From Kappaphycus alvarezii (taxonomy: Eukaryota > Rhodophyta > Florideophyceae > Gigartinales > Solieriaceae), in the NCBI GenBank assembly GCA_002205965.3, contig NADL03000533.1, positions 310,001 through 374,000 of the forward strand: DNA of 64,000 nucleotides, written 5' to 3'. The translations under genes and the position numbers were made by a program. Below are positions 1 to 8,950 of the stretch, piece by piece; within the stretch, counting starts at the first letter, position 1; every line of letters begins with the position of its first letter. The notes beneath the pieces are model-generated. The model worked only from the letters and a program-made list of their open reading frames with translations. It did not search any database and was not told where the DNA came from.

Positions 1-619
1 GAACAAAAGGGAGTGTATATAGAAGAGAGTTGAGGAAGCTACAAGCAAGTATAAAAGGAGCAGGGTCTACCACCAACGCTCTGCGACTAGGGTAAGAAAA
101 AGTTTTCTTGGGTCTGAAGTTGACTCTCAACTTCCTACTACTCGGGACTTGGCTTGAAGTTGTCTGCCAACTTGCTTCACCTCCACTAAAAGAAGCAGTT
201 TACTCGCTTATATAGACTTTTGGCTACCCCAAAAGTCCAAGCAAACATACTAATGACCATAAAATGTATTCATGGTAATCGTGTGAACCAGAGAGACTAC
301 TAGAAGATATTTCCTCAAGGTAAATATCTAGGTGCCATACCCATGCCAGCCACCATCGGCCAGGGGTGGGAATTGATGTGGCCATTATATAGACCTTTCA
401 GAGCTACTTGTAGTATCACCCACAACCTGGAACTGTACTGACATCTACTATGACAGCGTGTCCTAAAATGAAAAAAATCAACCGATGAATTTGCCACACT
501 CACCCAAATTAAAAATATCTTGCAAATTCAAAAACTGTAAAAATATCTTCCAATTCCGATACTGTATACAATCATGGTCCTCATCTAGATTTTTTTCGTG
601 TGCGAATTTGCGCACATCA
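1..619 (-). repeat. Ty3/gypsy LTR, reverse orientation, cut by the window edge
   Basis: This is the reverse complement of the LTR at 8080-8798. It matches almost throughout: the promoter-like TCTATATAA blocks, the two small inverted repeats at 116-134 and 156-173, and the terminal CGCACATCA ending at 619. About 100 bp of its 3' end lie outside the window. The base after 619 belongs to a non-LTR fragment, so the LTR was inserted into, or joined to, that older repeat. Whether it is a solo LTR cannot be decided from this side alone. Confidence 0.9.
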
Positions 620-1423
620 CTTTACTCACCGCACACCCCGCTGTAGTCAACCGAACGTCCAACGAGACGCGGACAGTGATGCTACGCCGTCACCTAGGAG
701 TTCGTGTGTTTGACGACACCGCACCGCTGCAGTGCGCTGAGTGCCATAGACCCATGGATCTCTTTGGGGACCATGCAGCAGACCTTTGTAACAAAGGTCT
801 CGGGTGGACCAACCGGTACACAGCAGTTGTGAGAGTACTTGGGAGAGAGCTGTTTAAAGCAGCAGGAGTTGGCGTCCAATATGAGGTCAAGTTCCTTCTC
901 CCCGGACTGAATGCGCGACTCGCAGAATATTCTGGTGCACTCGTGATCCGACGTTTTGAACATACCGCCCCCTCTTCCAGTGGCCTACGATATGACCGTA
1001 TCCTCGCCATTCTAGGAGTGCTATTTGTCAATGGGAGCACGAAAAGCGCAAGCCGTTGCCAACGCGGCAGACAAGCGAAAGAGGAGGGAACTAGCCACGA
1101 AAGTGGCTGCCATGTCTGGCGATGTCCTGCCTGGAAGATCAAGATTAGGATGGGATTTTGTGCCGCTGGCTTTTGACTCGTTAGAACCACCTTCTGAGAC
1201 GCCATCAAAGGTCATAGAGAAATACGCGGCAGCTGTCGCATCGCGCAGCGGATTCTCTACGGGGGTGATGAAGACCCGCTTATACCAGAAACTAAGCTAC
1301 GCTATTTGGTCCACAAGCGCGGCATCAGTAATATGTCGTCCCCTGCAACACGCCGAAGTTAGTCACCTATTCAAAATTAATTTTGTAGCGACTTCACAGT
1401 GTTGCACATACATATTACAGTGA
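620..1423 (+). pseudogene. Non-LTR retrotransposon family A, endonuclease C-terminal part (pseudogene)
   Basis: A 5'-truncated C-terminal piece of a non-LTR retrotransposon polyprotein. The first frame (to about 1000) carries a zinc-knuckle-like motif C-x2-C-x9-H-x4-C with GDHA near 730-790, followed by a basic stretch. A frameshift near 1000-1020 moves the reading to a second frame (from 1025). That frame has an Arg/Lys-rich segment, then GWDFVPLAFDSL, and ends at a stop at 1423. Related copies at 55635-56175 and 60690-60985 share the LPGRSKLG and VPLA.DSL blocks and a QHA[DE]V block near the end. In intact relatives this region follows the reverse transcriptase and holds a PD-(D/E)XK nuclease. 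Here the RT is missing and the nuclease residues are eroded. Inactive. Confidence 0.7.
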
Positions 1424-1471
1424 TAAAAACAAACAAGAATTTTGATATAATGAAAACTGTAGATATTCTTT

Positions 1472-1510
1472 GGCATGCTGCGCTGGCTGAGTTGGCATGC
1501 TGCGCTGGCT
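1472..1510. repeat. 22-bp tandem duplication
   Basis: GGCATGCTGCGCTGGCT occurs twice, at 1472-1488 and 1494-1510, with a period of 22 bp. It lies in the otherwise unassigned AT-rich spacer (1424-1620) between the family A fragment and the gypsy 5' LTR. Confidence 0.85.
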
Positions 1511-1630
1511 TAGCTTTCACTGTACTTACAATTATATTTTTAATTATTTTTAGAGGGATGCTTTGCACTGTACTGTGGCGGTGCAGATTTGGCACATAGG
1601 TACTGTATAGGTGCTACGGAATGTGAGGGT

Positions 1631-1646
1631 TGAAAACTCTATATAA
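1631..1646 (+). promoter_or_regulatory. Putative TATA box in the 5' LTR
   Basis: CTCTATATAAGG lies about 95 bp upstream of the conserved R/U5-like block. In the 3' LTR the corresponding box lies about 40 bp upstream of that block. Its role in transcription is inferred from position only. Confidence 0.4.
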
Positions 1647-1737
1647 GGGGCTGTTTGCATGAAATGGTAGGACTACTTGGAGGCCAGCATACCTGAGCGG
1701 GGCGCTCAACAAGTTAAGTCAAACAAAAAGCATAAAG

Positions 1738-1795
1738 GAAGTTGGCAGACAACTTCAAGCCAAGTCCCGAGTAGTAGAAGTTGAGAGTCAACTTC
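1738..1795. repeat. Twin hairpins in the LTR
   Basis: GAAGTTGGCAGACAACTTC (1738-1756; 7-bp stem, 5-nt loop) and GAAGTTGAGAGTCAACTTC (1777-1795; 8-bp stem, 3-nt loop). Both stems share GAAGTTG. The pair is kept in the LTRs at 116-173 (reverse), 8526-8584 and 43952-44009. Confidence 0.85.
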
Positions 1796-2006
1796 AGACT
1801 CAAGAAAACTTTTTCTTACGCTGTCGCAGAGCGTCAGTGGTAGACCCTGCCCCTTTTATACTTGCTTGTAGCTTCTCAACTCTCTTCTATATACACTCCC
1901 TTTTGTTCGTTCAACAATACCACGGTAGCACTTTTGTCGCTCGCAACACCTCCTTCTCAGGGTAATTGGTTCTGAGGATCTCTTCCCCGCCGATTTACCC
2001 CTATCA

Positions 2007-2026
2007 TTTGGTACTCTTGTGGAGGG
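2007..2026 (+). other. Primer-binding site
   Basis: Directly after the LTR end (2006) comes TTTGGTACTCTTGTGGAG. TGG followed by an acceptor-stem-like sequence two bases after the LTR is the usual placement for a site complementary to a tRNA 3' end (...GAGTACCA). The same TTTGGTACTC adjoins another LTR in reverse at 38024-38033, which supports its function. The tRNA is not identified. Confidence 0.65.
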
Positions 2027-2092
2027 GTTGCACCCGAGGTATTCGAGTTGAGCAGTAGTAAGGAACACTTCGGGGGATTTCTTTTCGTAATC

Positions 2093-3470
2093 ATGGATCT
2101 CAACGCTGCTCGTATAACGTTCACAGGGGCAAGACTGAAGACGTTGAGGAGTTTCTTTACACATATGTCAACGTTGTGATGCGTGAGAAGGGCGATGAAG
2201 AGAAGGCCGCAAGTATCTTCGCCTATCTTCATGGTGACGCAAAGCACAAATATAAGTCCAAGTTTATCGACGGGTGGTCTCTTAACGGGAATGGGCGTAA
2301 CTTCGGTGAGGTATGTGAGTGGCTTGTGAAAGAGTATGCTAAGGAGGTAGAACCAGATGAGATGATTCGTACCGCCATAGAGGCCCGGCTCAACTTCGAC
2401 GATTTGTTAAGCTCATTGGTGTACTTGTGTGATCTTTATGAAAAGGCTGGGTTCAACGCCCAAGCCAAGTACGGAATGCTGCGTAAGGCGGCTATGGGGA
2501 TAAGCGGCTCTCCGATTTCCTCCTCATCAAGGGCCCTCACACTTTTGATGAACTGAAGGGTACCATAGTAGAATTTGTCAAAAATTCGGAGACGTTTCAG
2601 TCACTGAGTGAGGTACCGAGGGAAACCCGCACATCGATGTCTATCGTACATCCTGAAAAGAATTATCAAAGGCCGGCTACTAGTGCAGCGGCATTAGAAT
2701 CTGTCAGGAGCGATGTCAAAAACTTGGAAGAAAGGTTGGAAACCCGATTCGATAATCGACTTGACATGATAACCTCGCAGTTGGAAAGCCTTACTCTTAC
2801 CATTAAGAAGAACCAGTCTGGGGCCCCTAAGGCCGCAGAAGTCTGTTCTTACTGTCACAAGCCTGGACACTTTGCAAACAGGTGTCCTGATAATCCACAT
2901 AGAAACACTCGTTGTGCAAAGTGCGGTCGATATGGGCATCATGAAAGTAACTGCTGGTCTAAAGACAACAGAAGAGCAAATTTATCGGAAGCAAGGAGTG
3001 AGTCAGGACCAGAGGTGAAAATCTTACAAAATAGAAGGGATCAAAGGTTGACGGATGCCGGTAACGTATCCATCGCTGAAGAGATTAGTCAAGTCAATGT
3101 GACAAAAAGGGATGGGGAAGGGAACATTTTATCGAAGAAACCTAGGCTAGAGTATGGAATGCTGGAGCATATCCCAGCACCTGTACCTCCTCGAACCAAG
3201 AGGTCTGATCAAGTTGTTCCAGGAGTGGGAGTCACTCCGGCCAAGAAGACGAAAAAGAGTAAGAAAGTTAAGAGTATCTCTAAGGACGTACTAGAGTATG
3301 TGAAGAGGTACAATTTGGTGGCTGAGCTTGCATCGGCCCCAACTGGGATAACGTTTGGTCAACTTTTGAGGGGCGACGCAGAGGATGCGAGAAAAGAACT
3401 CAAAAAAATTATCAGGTCTAATAAGTCCGCTAAGGGTAAGAAACTGTTTCTTCAATCGGCCTCGACAGCA
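2093..3470 (+). pseudogene. gag: gag of the main Ty3/gypsy element (frameshifted)
   Basis: The capsid/nucleocapsid precursor of the gypsy element, starting at the first ATG (2093) after the primer-binding site. It is broken twice. A one-base shift near 2115 in a GGGG run moves it to the frame open over 2176-2556, and a second shift near 2500-2520 moves it to the frame running to 3614. The N-terminal helical part is followed by a coiled-coil-like Glu/Arg stretch (about 2690-2800). Two canonical CCHC zinc knuckles (C-x2-C-x4-H-x4-C) occupy 2843-2954, the RNA-binding nucleocapsid. A Lys-rich segment precedes the protease. The knuckles and the downstream pol make the assignment firm. The frame breaks indicate a defective copy rather than programmed shifts. 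Confidence 0.85.
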
Positions 3471-3964
3471 CCAAGACGTCTTAAGCTGGTACCAGTCAAA
3501 GTATTGGGTATGAAAACCCAAGCTCTCTTCGATTCGGGTGCTGTTCCAAACCTCATTTCAGAAACTTTGGTGACAGATCTAGGTCTCGAATTACTCCAAC
3601 GACTCGAAAAATAACTGTAGCGGATGGAACCGTCTCAAAATGCATGGGCACTGTTGACAAGGTTTCCGTGTTCTTTGGGGACTCTAAAGTTGATGTAGAC
3701 TTTCTTGTCATGCCGGATCTCCCTTTCGATGCAATCATTGGCTGCCCACATGGAAAGACTAGGACATGCATTGACTTGGGCAACCAAATGGTTTCAGTTA
3801 ATATTGACGGCAGAACCGTGAAGATGCCCCTGGATTTCGACAAAAGCACGCATCCTGAAGATTTAAAAGAAACGGACAGTGAAGATTTCACTTCTAGCTA
3901 TGACAGCGAAGATTCGGAACCAACTAACACTTTCGGAAGTGGAAAAGGGTACCCTCGGGGGTAA
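3471..3964 (+). pseudogene. Aspartic protease of the main gypsy element (frameshifted)
   Basis: A retropepsin-like protease encoded between gag and RT. The catalytic block LFDSGAVPNLIS lies around 3525-3560 in the gag frame. The frame closes at 3614 and continues in another frame with ADGT and, near 3710-3745, LPFDAIIG, which matches the second conserved block of retroviral-type proteases. The region after this is acidic and ends at 3964. Three or four further stops separate it from the RT frame (3965-4030). A frameshift splits the catalytic Asp from the rest, so this copy cannot make protease in a single frame. Confidence 0.75.
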
Positions 3965-4030
3965 TGAACATGGCATGGGACGATTATGATTCCGGTTTGA
4001 AACAGATGACGACTGGATTCTAGGATAAGT

Positions 4031-6241
4031 TTGAAACCCGAATGTGTTTCTTTTTGCGATGATATCGAATCAAAGGACAGAATTCGGAGCATGAAAGAAG
4101 ATTACCTTTGCAAAGAAAATAAGAATACGTCGAATTCCATATATGAAGATGTGAGCACGACGGAAGAGGTCCTTCAAAATATTGAGGTTGAGGATCAAGA
4201 AGAAAAAGGGCGCCAAATGGCAGAAATCCAAGGAAAAGTGCAGCACCTTCCCGCCCCCGCCTCACTGAAAATATCCGACATGTTAACATCTTCCGAAGTA
4301 ATTGCATGGAGCGTTTCAGATTTAAGACAAGCAAGTGTACCGGTTACTCACTCGTTCGAACTTACCGACACTCAACCGATTTACCACAAGCCTAGACGTC
4401 AACCGCCAAAATATGACCAATTTATCTCAGAAAATGTTACAAGTATGCTGAAAAATGATATTATTCGACCAGTTTCATCCCCATGGTCGTTTCCAGTTGT
4501 GGTCGCACCAAAGAAGGATGGAAAGCTGCGTTTTTGCGTCGATTACCGACAACTGAACCAGAGAATGATACCCGATCGATTTCCGATTCCGAACATGGAG
4601 GAGATCCTCGAGGACCTGAAGGACGGGAGATATTTCACCTCAATTGACCTTTACACTGGCTATTGGCAGATTCCATTGGATGAAAAATGTAAGGAAAAAA
4701 CAACCTTTACCAGCAAAGCCGGTACGTTCAGGTTCGAAGTGATGCCTTTTGGTCTCATGAATGCACCAGCTACATTCCAAAGAATGATGAACGAGGTTTT
4801 GAAAGGACTTCCATTCGCAAGAGTCTATATCGATGATGTCGTCATATTCTCAGAAACATTGGATCAGCACATCTCGCACGTCAAGACAGTTGTGGAGAGG
4901 ATATCGGAGTATAGCTTGAAAATTAAGTTGAGCAAATGCTTCTTTGCGAAAACTTCTATCCAATTACTCGGTCATATCGTCGACCAAGAGGGAATTAGAG
5001 TGGATCCAGAGAAAACGAAAAAAATAAAGTTGGCACCAAGGCCCGCTTCAAAGACGGAGGTCCGAAGCTTCTTAGGACTGGCCTCATATTACAGAAGATT
5101 TATCAAAGATTTCGCCAAGACTGCAGCACCGTTACATGCCAGCACTACGAAGAACGGAAAATTTTACTGGAACAAGGAAATGGAAACTGCATTTCAGGAG
5201 CTTAAAGATAAGCTATGTGTCCCCCCAGTTCTCATGTACCCAGATTTCAAGAGACCATTCGTTGTGGAGACAGATGCCTCAGAACGGTCTTTGGGTGCCG
5301 TTTTGTCCCAAAAAGATGAAAACGGAAGACTACACCCTGTTCAATTCGCAAGCCGAACTCTGAATGATGCGGAAAAGAGATACTCAGTCTGCGAGAAAGA
5401 AGCGCTAGCTGTCGTCTTCGCGCTGAAAAAGTTTCGCGTATACCTTTTATCACTCGAGAAATTTGTCTTGATAACTGATCACCAGGCACTTAAAACAGCA
5501 TTCCAAAAGAAGGATGTACATCACCGCTTGGCCCGATGGCTCGACATTTTCGCAGAATATCGGTTTGAAATTGTGTATAGACCCGGACGCAATAATCAGC
5601 CTGCCGATTACCTATCCCGCTTGAGGGACGCACTGATTCCAAATGAAAAAGCTTCGGAGGACATCGTCGGAGTCGCCGAGTTGCAGTTGCCGAACGATAA
5701 CGAGTACGAAGCTAATATTCACGGACTGATCAAATTCCTCGATGGACTAGAAATGAGAAAGGTTGATCTTGAACACCGAAATTGGGTACGCAGGAATCAA
5801 AAGGCTTTTACATTGTGGAATGGGAAACTCTTCCGGCACACTAAAGCCGGTCCCCGACTAGTGGCCCCTTTGAAAGAAAGAATGAAGATCTTGAGGACTT
5901 TCCATGATGAGCTAGGGCATTGGGATCTCGAAACAACCAAAAAATTCGTAACTGAGAGATTCTGGTGGCCCGGTATCCATAAGGACGTCTATAACTTCGT
6001 GAAAAGCTGCGACAACTGCCAAAAATTCACTCCAATACGGAAGTATAAGACAACTCTAAGTTTTCCAGTTTCCGGTCTCTTTGAAACCTTCTCAATTGAC
6101 TTCGCGGGCCCGTTCAAGGAAACTTCTTCCGGAAACAAATATCTCCTTATAGGGGTGGAACATCTTACTGGATGGCCAATAGCAGTTGCAGTCGAGGAGG
6201 CAAATGCTGAGGTGGTACTGAGATTCATCGAAAAGAAATAA
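4031..6241 (+). CDS. pol: Reverse transcriptase, RNase H and N-terminal integrase of the main gypsy element
   Basis: One open frame of 736 codons. RT: FCVDYRQLN, then IDLYTGYWQIPL, then PFGLMNAPATFQ, with the catalytic YIDD at residues 266-269 and LLGHIV after it. The tether contains RSFLGLASYYRRFI. RNase H: the first acidic block VETDAS near residue 412, CEKEALAVV near 453 and TDHQAL after it. Integrase: an HHCC zinc finger (H...GH...C-x2-C) at about 620-665 and the first catalytic Asp in FSIDFAGPF near 690. The domain order RT-RH-IN identifies Ty3/gypsy (Metaviridae-type). The frame stops at 6239-6241, just before the second integrase Asp, through a one-base shift. The protein product would therefore lack an active integrase. 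The enzyme motifs before that point look intact. Confidence 0.92.
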   Translation: MKPECVSFCDDIESKDRIRSMKEDYLCKENKNTSNSIYEDVSTTEEVLQNIEVEDQEEKGRQMAEIQGKVQHLPAPASLKISDMLTSSEVIAWSVSDLRQASVPVTHSFELTDTQPIYHKPRRQPPKYDQFISENVTSMLKNDIIRPVSSPWSFPVVVAPKKDGKLRFCVDYRQLNQRMIPDRFPIPNMEEILEDLKDGRYFTSIDLYTGYWQIPLDEKCKEKTTFTSKAGTFRFEVMPFGLMNAPATFQRMMNEVLKGLPFARVYIDDVVIFSETLDQHISHVKTVVERISEYSLKIKLSKCFFAKTSIQLLGHIVDQEGIRVDPEKTKKIKLAPRPASKTEVRSFLGLASYYRRFIKDFAKTAAPLHASTTKNGKFYWNKEMETAFQELKDKLCVPPVLMYPDFKRPFVVETDASERSLGAVLSQKDENGRLHPVQFASRTLNDAEKRYSVCEKEALAVVFALKKFRVYLLSLEKFVLITDHQALKTAFQKKDVHHRLARWLDIFAEYRFEIVYRPGRNNQPADYLSRLRDALIPNEKASEDIVGVAELQLPNDNEYEANIHGLIKFLDGLEMRKVDLEHRNWVRRNQKAFTLWNGKLFRHTKAGPRLVAPLKERMKILRTFHDELGHWDLETTKKFVTERFWWPGIHKDVYNFVKSCDNCQKFTPIRKYKTTLSFPVSGLFETFSIDFAGPFKETSSGNKYLLIGVEHLTGWPIAVAVEEANAEVVLRFIEKK

Positions 6242-6900
6242 TTGAACCGTTTGGTCTTCCAAAAAGGATCATCTCGGATAACGCCCTTTGTTTTACTGCA
6301 ACTTCACTGCTTCGTTTTTTGGAAGAGAAAGGGATTCAGCTGAAGACCGTTCTCGCATACGCTCCTATGTCCAACGGGAAAGCGGAGAGGATGGTTGGAA
6401 CCATCAAACGAGCAATATCGAAAACTATGTTGGAGAATGAAATCCAGTGGGAAGATGCCTTACCAAAAGTGTTATACGGCTACCGTCGAAGAAGAGGAAG
6501 AAATGGACGCTCACCATTCGAGCTAATGTACGGAAGGGCTCCTAGAATGTTACAGAGAGACATGGAAACAAATATTATCGATGAAGAGAGTAGGGAAGTT
6601 GAACTACTGGCCACCGAAGGCTGGAGATCACACCGCGCGCTAACACAGACAAGAAATAAGGATGCAGAACCTGCAGTCAGAACCTTTTCAGTTGGCTCTA
6701 AAGTACTTGTAGTACATGGAAAAGCAATGCAGCAGGCTGTGAAGTGGCCGGCCTTCCAAACCAAGTACTCGAACCCTTGCATCGTCACGGAGGAAAGACA
6801 CCCGCACTATCAGCTCTGTTCAAGCTCAGGGAAGAGATCAAGGAGGGCCATCCATGCACGTCGTCTGGTCCCTTACCATCAGAGGCCTGAAGAATTCCTT
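6235..6900 (+). pseudogene. Integrase C-terminal half of the main gypsy element (after frameshift)
   Basis: This continues the integrase in another frame that is open from 6235. It holds the second catalytic Asp (IISDNA, about 6270) and the Glu in PMSNGKAERMVG (about 6365-6400), which completes the D,D-35-E triad once the frame break is allowed for. Near 6690-6860 is a GPY/F-like module with VGSKVLV and later RRAIHARRLVPYH, the usual end of gypsy integrases. I see no chromodomain. The frame runs straight on into the extra 3' ORF, so the two may once have been made as one polyprotein. Confidence 0.85.
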
Positions 6901-8047
6901 CTCACACAGGACTATGCGCAACCACGGGGCATACTCATCTTTAACTATAGAATGATTCCTATGGGAGGAAAAAGGGCCTGGGAATGGATCATCTCGGTTA
7001 CGCGGGACTACTACGAACTCCACGTAATCATCCATTTCTACATTAATATATGCCTATGTTTTCGTACGTTGAACGGACCATTGCTACCTGAAGAAGATTT
7101 CCGACTATTAATAAGAGTTCTATTTTCATTCCAAAACGGAAGGTTCACGGAAGCAGGTCCAGAGTTTGTGGAGGTAATATATCATTACTCTATAGGAAGA
7201 TATGGAATGGTAGCTGCTGGAGACTTGTCGCAAACGTATCTGAATATTATCCGTCCAATTTACGTATTTCTCAAGAACAACCAAGACGTGCGACTGAGAG
7301 GTTACGCCTTACCCCGGATATGGAATACAGGCTGGTCCCGTATCCTCTATGGGAACCTTACGTTTCTCCGCCACAAATTGGGAACGTTGGAGGCGGCGAG
7401 GATCCTCCTGAAGCAGTGATGATGACCAGAGGAGGACCTTCAGGAGACAACAACCCGCCCAGAAGAGGTTCCGGTCGTCCCCGAGAGGACCTCGTGCAGG
7501 TCCCAGTACGTCAGGAGCTGGTCGCGGCCATTCATCGGGACCGTCCACCACAACTTCATCTCTAGCTCTCCTTCACAACCATGCACAGCATACAGTCGGA
7601 AGAAGAAGATTATCTTTTTGGCTGCGCAATATCTCCGAGGATGCGAACGATGCGCAGGTCATTTCTTATTTCATGATAAGCATCTGTTTATGTTTTAGGG
7701 CGCTACATGGACCGCACTTATCTTACGAAGATTCGTTCTTGATGATGCGCGTCTTCTTTTCTTATCGGAATCCATTCCTCCGGCATCTTCCAGAAGAGTT
7801 TGCATATCACATATATTTTTTCACTCTTGGAAGATTCGGAAGAGTCACGGAAGAAGAATGTATTCAACCCCACCTCGATGTTATCAAACCAATATATGAG
7901 GCTATGCTACAAAGTGAGGTACCAGTAATGCGAACCTACTTTTTAGAGCATCATATTGGTAATCAGTTGCATCCGTACCCGTTTGAGAGACCATACATTT
8001 TATCAATAAGACAGCGAACACTAACGGAAGCAGAAGAAGAGCAGTGA
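6901..8047 (+). pseudogene. Extra 3' ORF after integrase: two copies of an unknown domain
   Basis: Coding sequence between the integrase and the 3' LTR, where env-like or additional ORFs sit in some gypsy elements. Domain 1 (about 6955-7360) contains ICLCFRTLNGP, RVLFSFQN, IGRYG, IIRPIY and, after a one-base shift near 7310, LVPYPLWEPY. Domain 2 (about 7590-8047) contains the matching ICLCFRALHGP, RVFFSYRN, LGRFG, VIKPIY and LHPYPFERPY in the same order. An Arg/Pro/Ser/Gly-rich linker of about 60-70 codons separates them; the linker reads best in a third frame (7320-7565). Both halves also align upstream of ICLCF. Each has a short hydrophobic stretch but no clear signal peptide or strong membrane anchor. 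The stop at 8047 is 32 bp before the LTR. I do not recognise the family. Confidence 0.7.
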
Positions 8048-8070
8048 CGAGTCGGGACGTTCGTCTGAGC

Positions 8071-8079
8071 GAGAGGGCG
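8071..8079 (+). other. Polypurine tract
   Basis: GAGAGGGCG directly precedes the 3' LTR, the expected site for plus-strand priming. It is short and interrupted by one C, so the call rests mainly on position. Confidence 0.5.
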
Positions 8080-8798
8080 TGATGTGCGCAAATTCGCACA
8101 TGAAAAAAATCTAGATGAGGACCATGATTGTATACAGTATCGGAATTGGGAAGATATTTTTACAGTTTTTGAATTTGCAAGATATTTTTAATTTGGGTGA
8201 GTGTGGCAAATTGTCGGTTGATTTTTTCATTTTAGGACACGCTGTCATAGTAGATGTCAGTACAGTTCCAGTTGTGGGTGATACTACAAGTAGCTCTGAA
8301 AGGTCTATATAATGGCCACATCAATTCCCACCCCTGGCCGATGGGTGGCTGGCATGGGTATGGCACCTAGATATTTACCTTGAGGAAATATCTTCTAATA
8401 GTCTCTCTGGTTCACACGATTACCGTGAATACATTTTATGGTTATTAGTATGTTTGTTTGAGACTTTTAGGGTAGCCAAAAGTCTATATAAGCCGAGTAA
8501 ACTGCTTCCTTTAGTGGAGGTGAAGAAAGTTGGCAGACAACTTCAAGCCAAGTCCCGAGTAGTAGGAAGTTGAGAGTCAACTTCAGACCCAAGAAAACTT
8601 TTTCCTAAGCTGGTCGCAGAGCGTCGGTGGTAGACCCTGCCCCTTTTATACTTGCTTGTAGCTTTCTCAACTCTCTTCTATATACATTCCCTTTTGTTCG
8701 TTCAACAATTCCACGGTAGCACTTTTGTCGCTCGCAACACCTCCTTCTCAGGGTAATTGGTTCTGAAGATCTCTTCCCCCGCCGATTTACCCCTATCA
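8080..8798 (+). repeat. 3' LTR of the main gypsy element (full length)
   Basis: A complete LTR of about 719 bp. It starts TGATGTGCGC and ends CCCTATCA. The start is confirmed by the reverse LTR ending at 619 and the end by the 5' LTR ending at 2006. It begins with the near-palindrome TGTGCGCAAATTCGCACA (8084-8101). It contains two TATA-like boxes, TCTATATAATGG (about 8303) and AGTCTATATAAGC (about 8478), and the twin hairpins at 8526-8584. The right flank is a minus-strand family B fragment, so this element landed in an older non-LTR copy. Confidence 0.9.
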
Positions 8799-8950
8799 AG
8801 GTGGTCGCCGAATACATCAAGTTTTTTCGGACAATTCTTTCTCGAGAATAGCGTGTCGGAGTGAAAAAGCCGGACTTGGCAGTAGTATTGAAGCAAAACC
8901 AATATTTCTCGAAGTTCGATGCCTGTGTGGCGTCCAGGGCATGGGGCAGT
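8799..8950 (-). pseudogene. Non-LTR family B fragment interrupted by the gypsy LTR
   Basis: Read on the minus strand, this encodes LQYYCQVRLFH and then NCPKKLDVFGDHL, which matches residues 30-61 of the family B copy at 60985-61805 (LQYYCQVPLFH, NCPDTLDVHGDHL). The match stops at the LTR boundary (8798), in the middle of the zinc-knuckle motif. The missing remainder is not found left of the 5' LTR, so the locus has been rearranged since. Confidence 0.75.

Larger units (their letters stand above)
1625..2006 (+). repeat. 5' LTR of the main gypsy element (chimeric or diverged U3)
   Basis: From 1738 to 2006 the sequence is nearly identical to the end of the 3' LTR (8526-8798), including both small inverted repeats and the terminal CTATCA. 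Upstream of 1737 the similarity collapses. Only a TATA-like AAAACTCTATATAAGG at about 1631-1646 resembles AAAAGTCTATATAAGC in the 3' LTR. The left boundary is therefore uncertain, and the U3 has been replaced or heavily rearranged. A primer-binding site follows directly. Confidence 0.75.

Noticed and set aside
690-1215. Minus-strand open frames in the family A fragment
   Set aside because: They are antisense of a region whose plus strand carries the zinc-knuckle and VPLAFDSL motifs shared with other copies.
6231-6243. Programmed frameshift between the pol frame and the rest of the integrase
   Set aside because: A shift in the middle of an integrase catalytic core makes no sense for expression, there is no standard slippery heptamer, and gag and the protease carry similar single-base breaks. 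Simple mutation is likelier.
7658-7698. A 41-bp intron-like segment (GT...TTTTAG) in domain 2 of the gypsy 3' ORF
   Set aside because: The same 41 bases are matched by coding sequence without AG in domain 1 (7024-7064), and the unspliced frame aligns with domain 1 across the region. The segment is therefore coding, not an intron.
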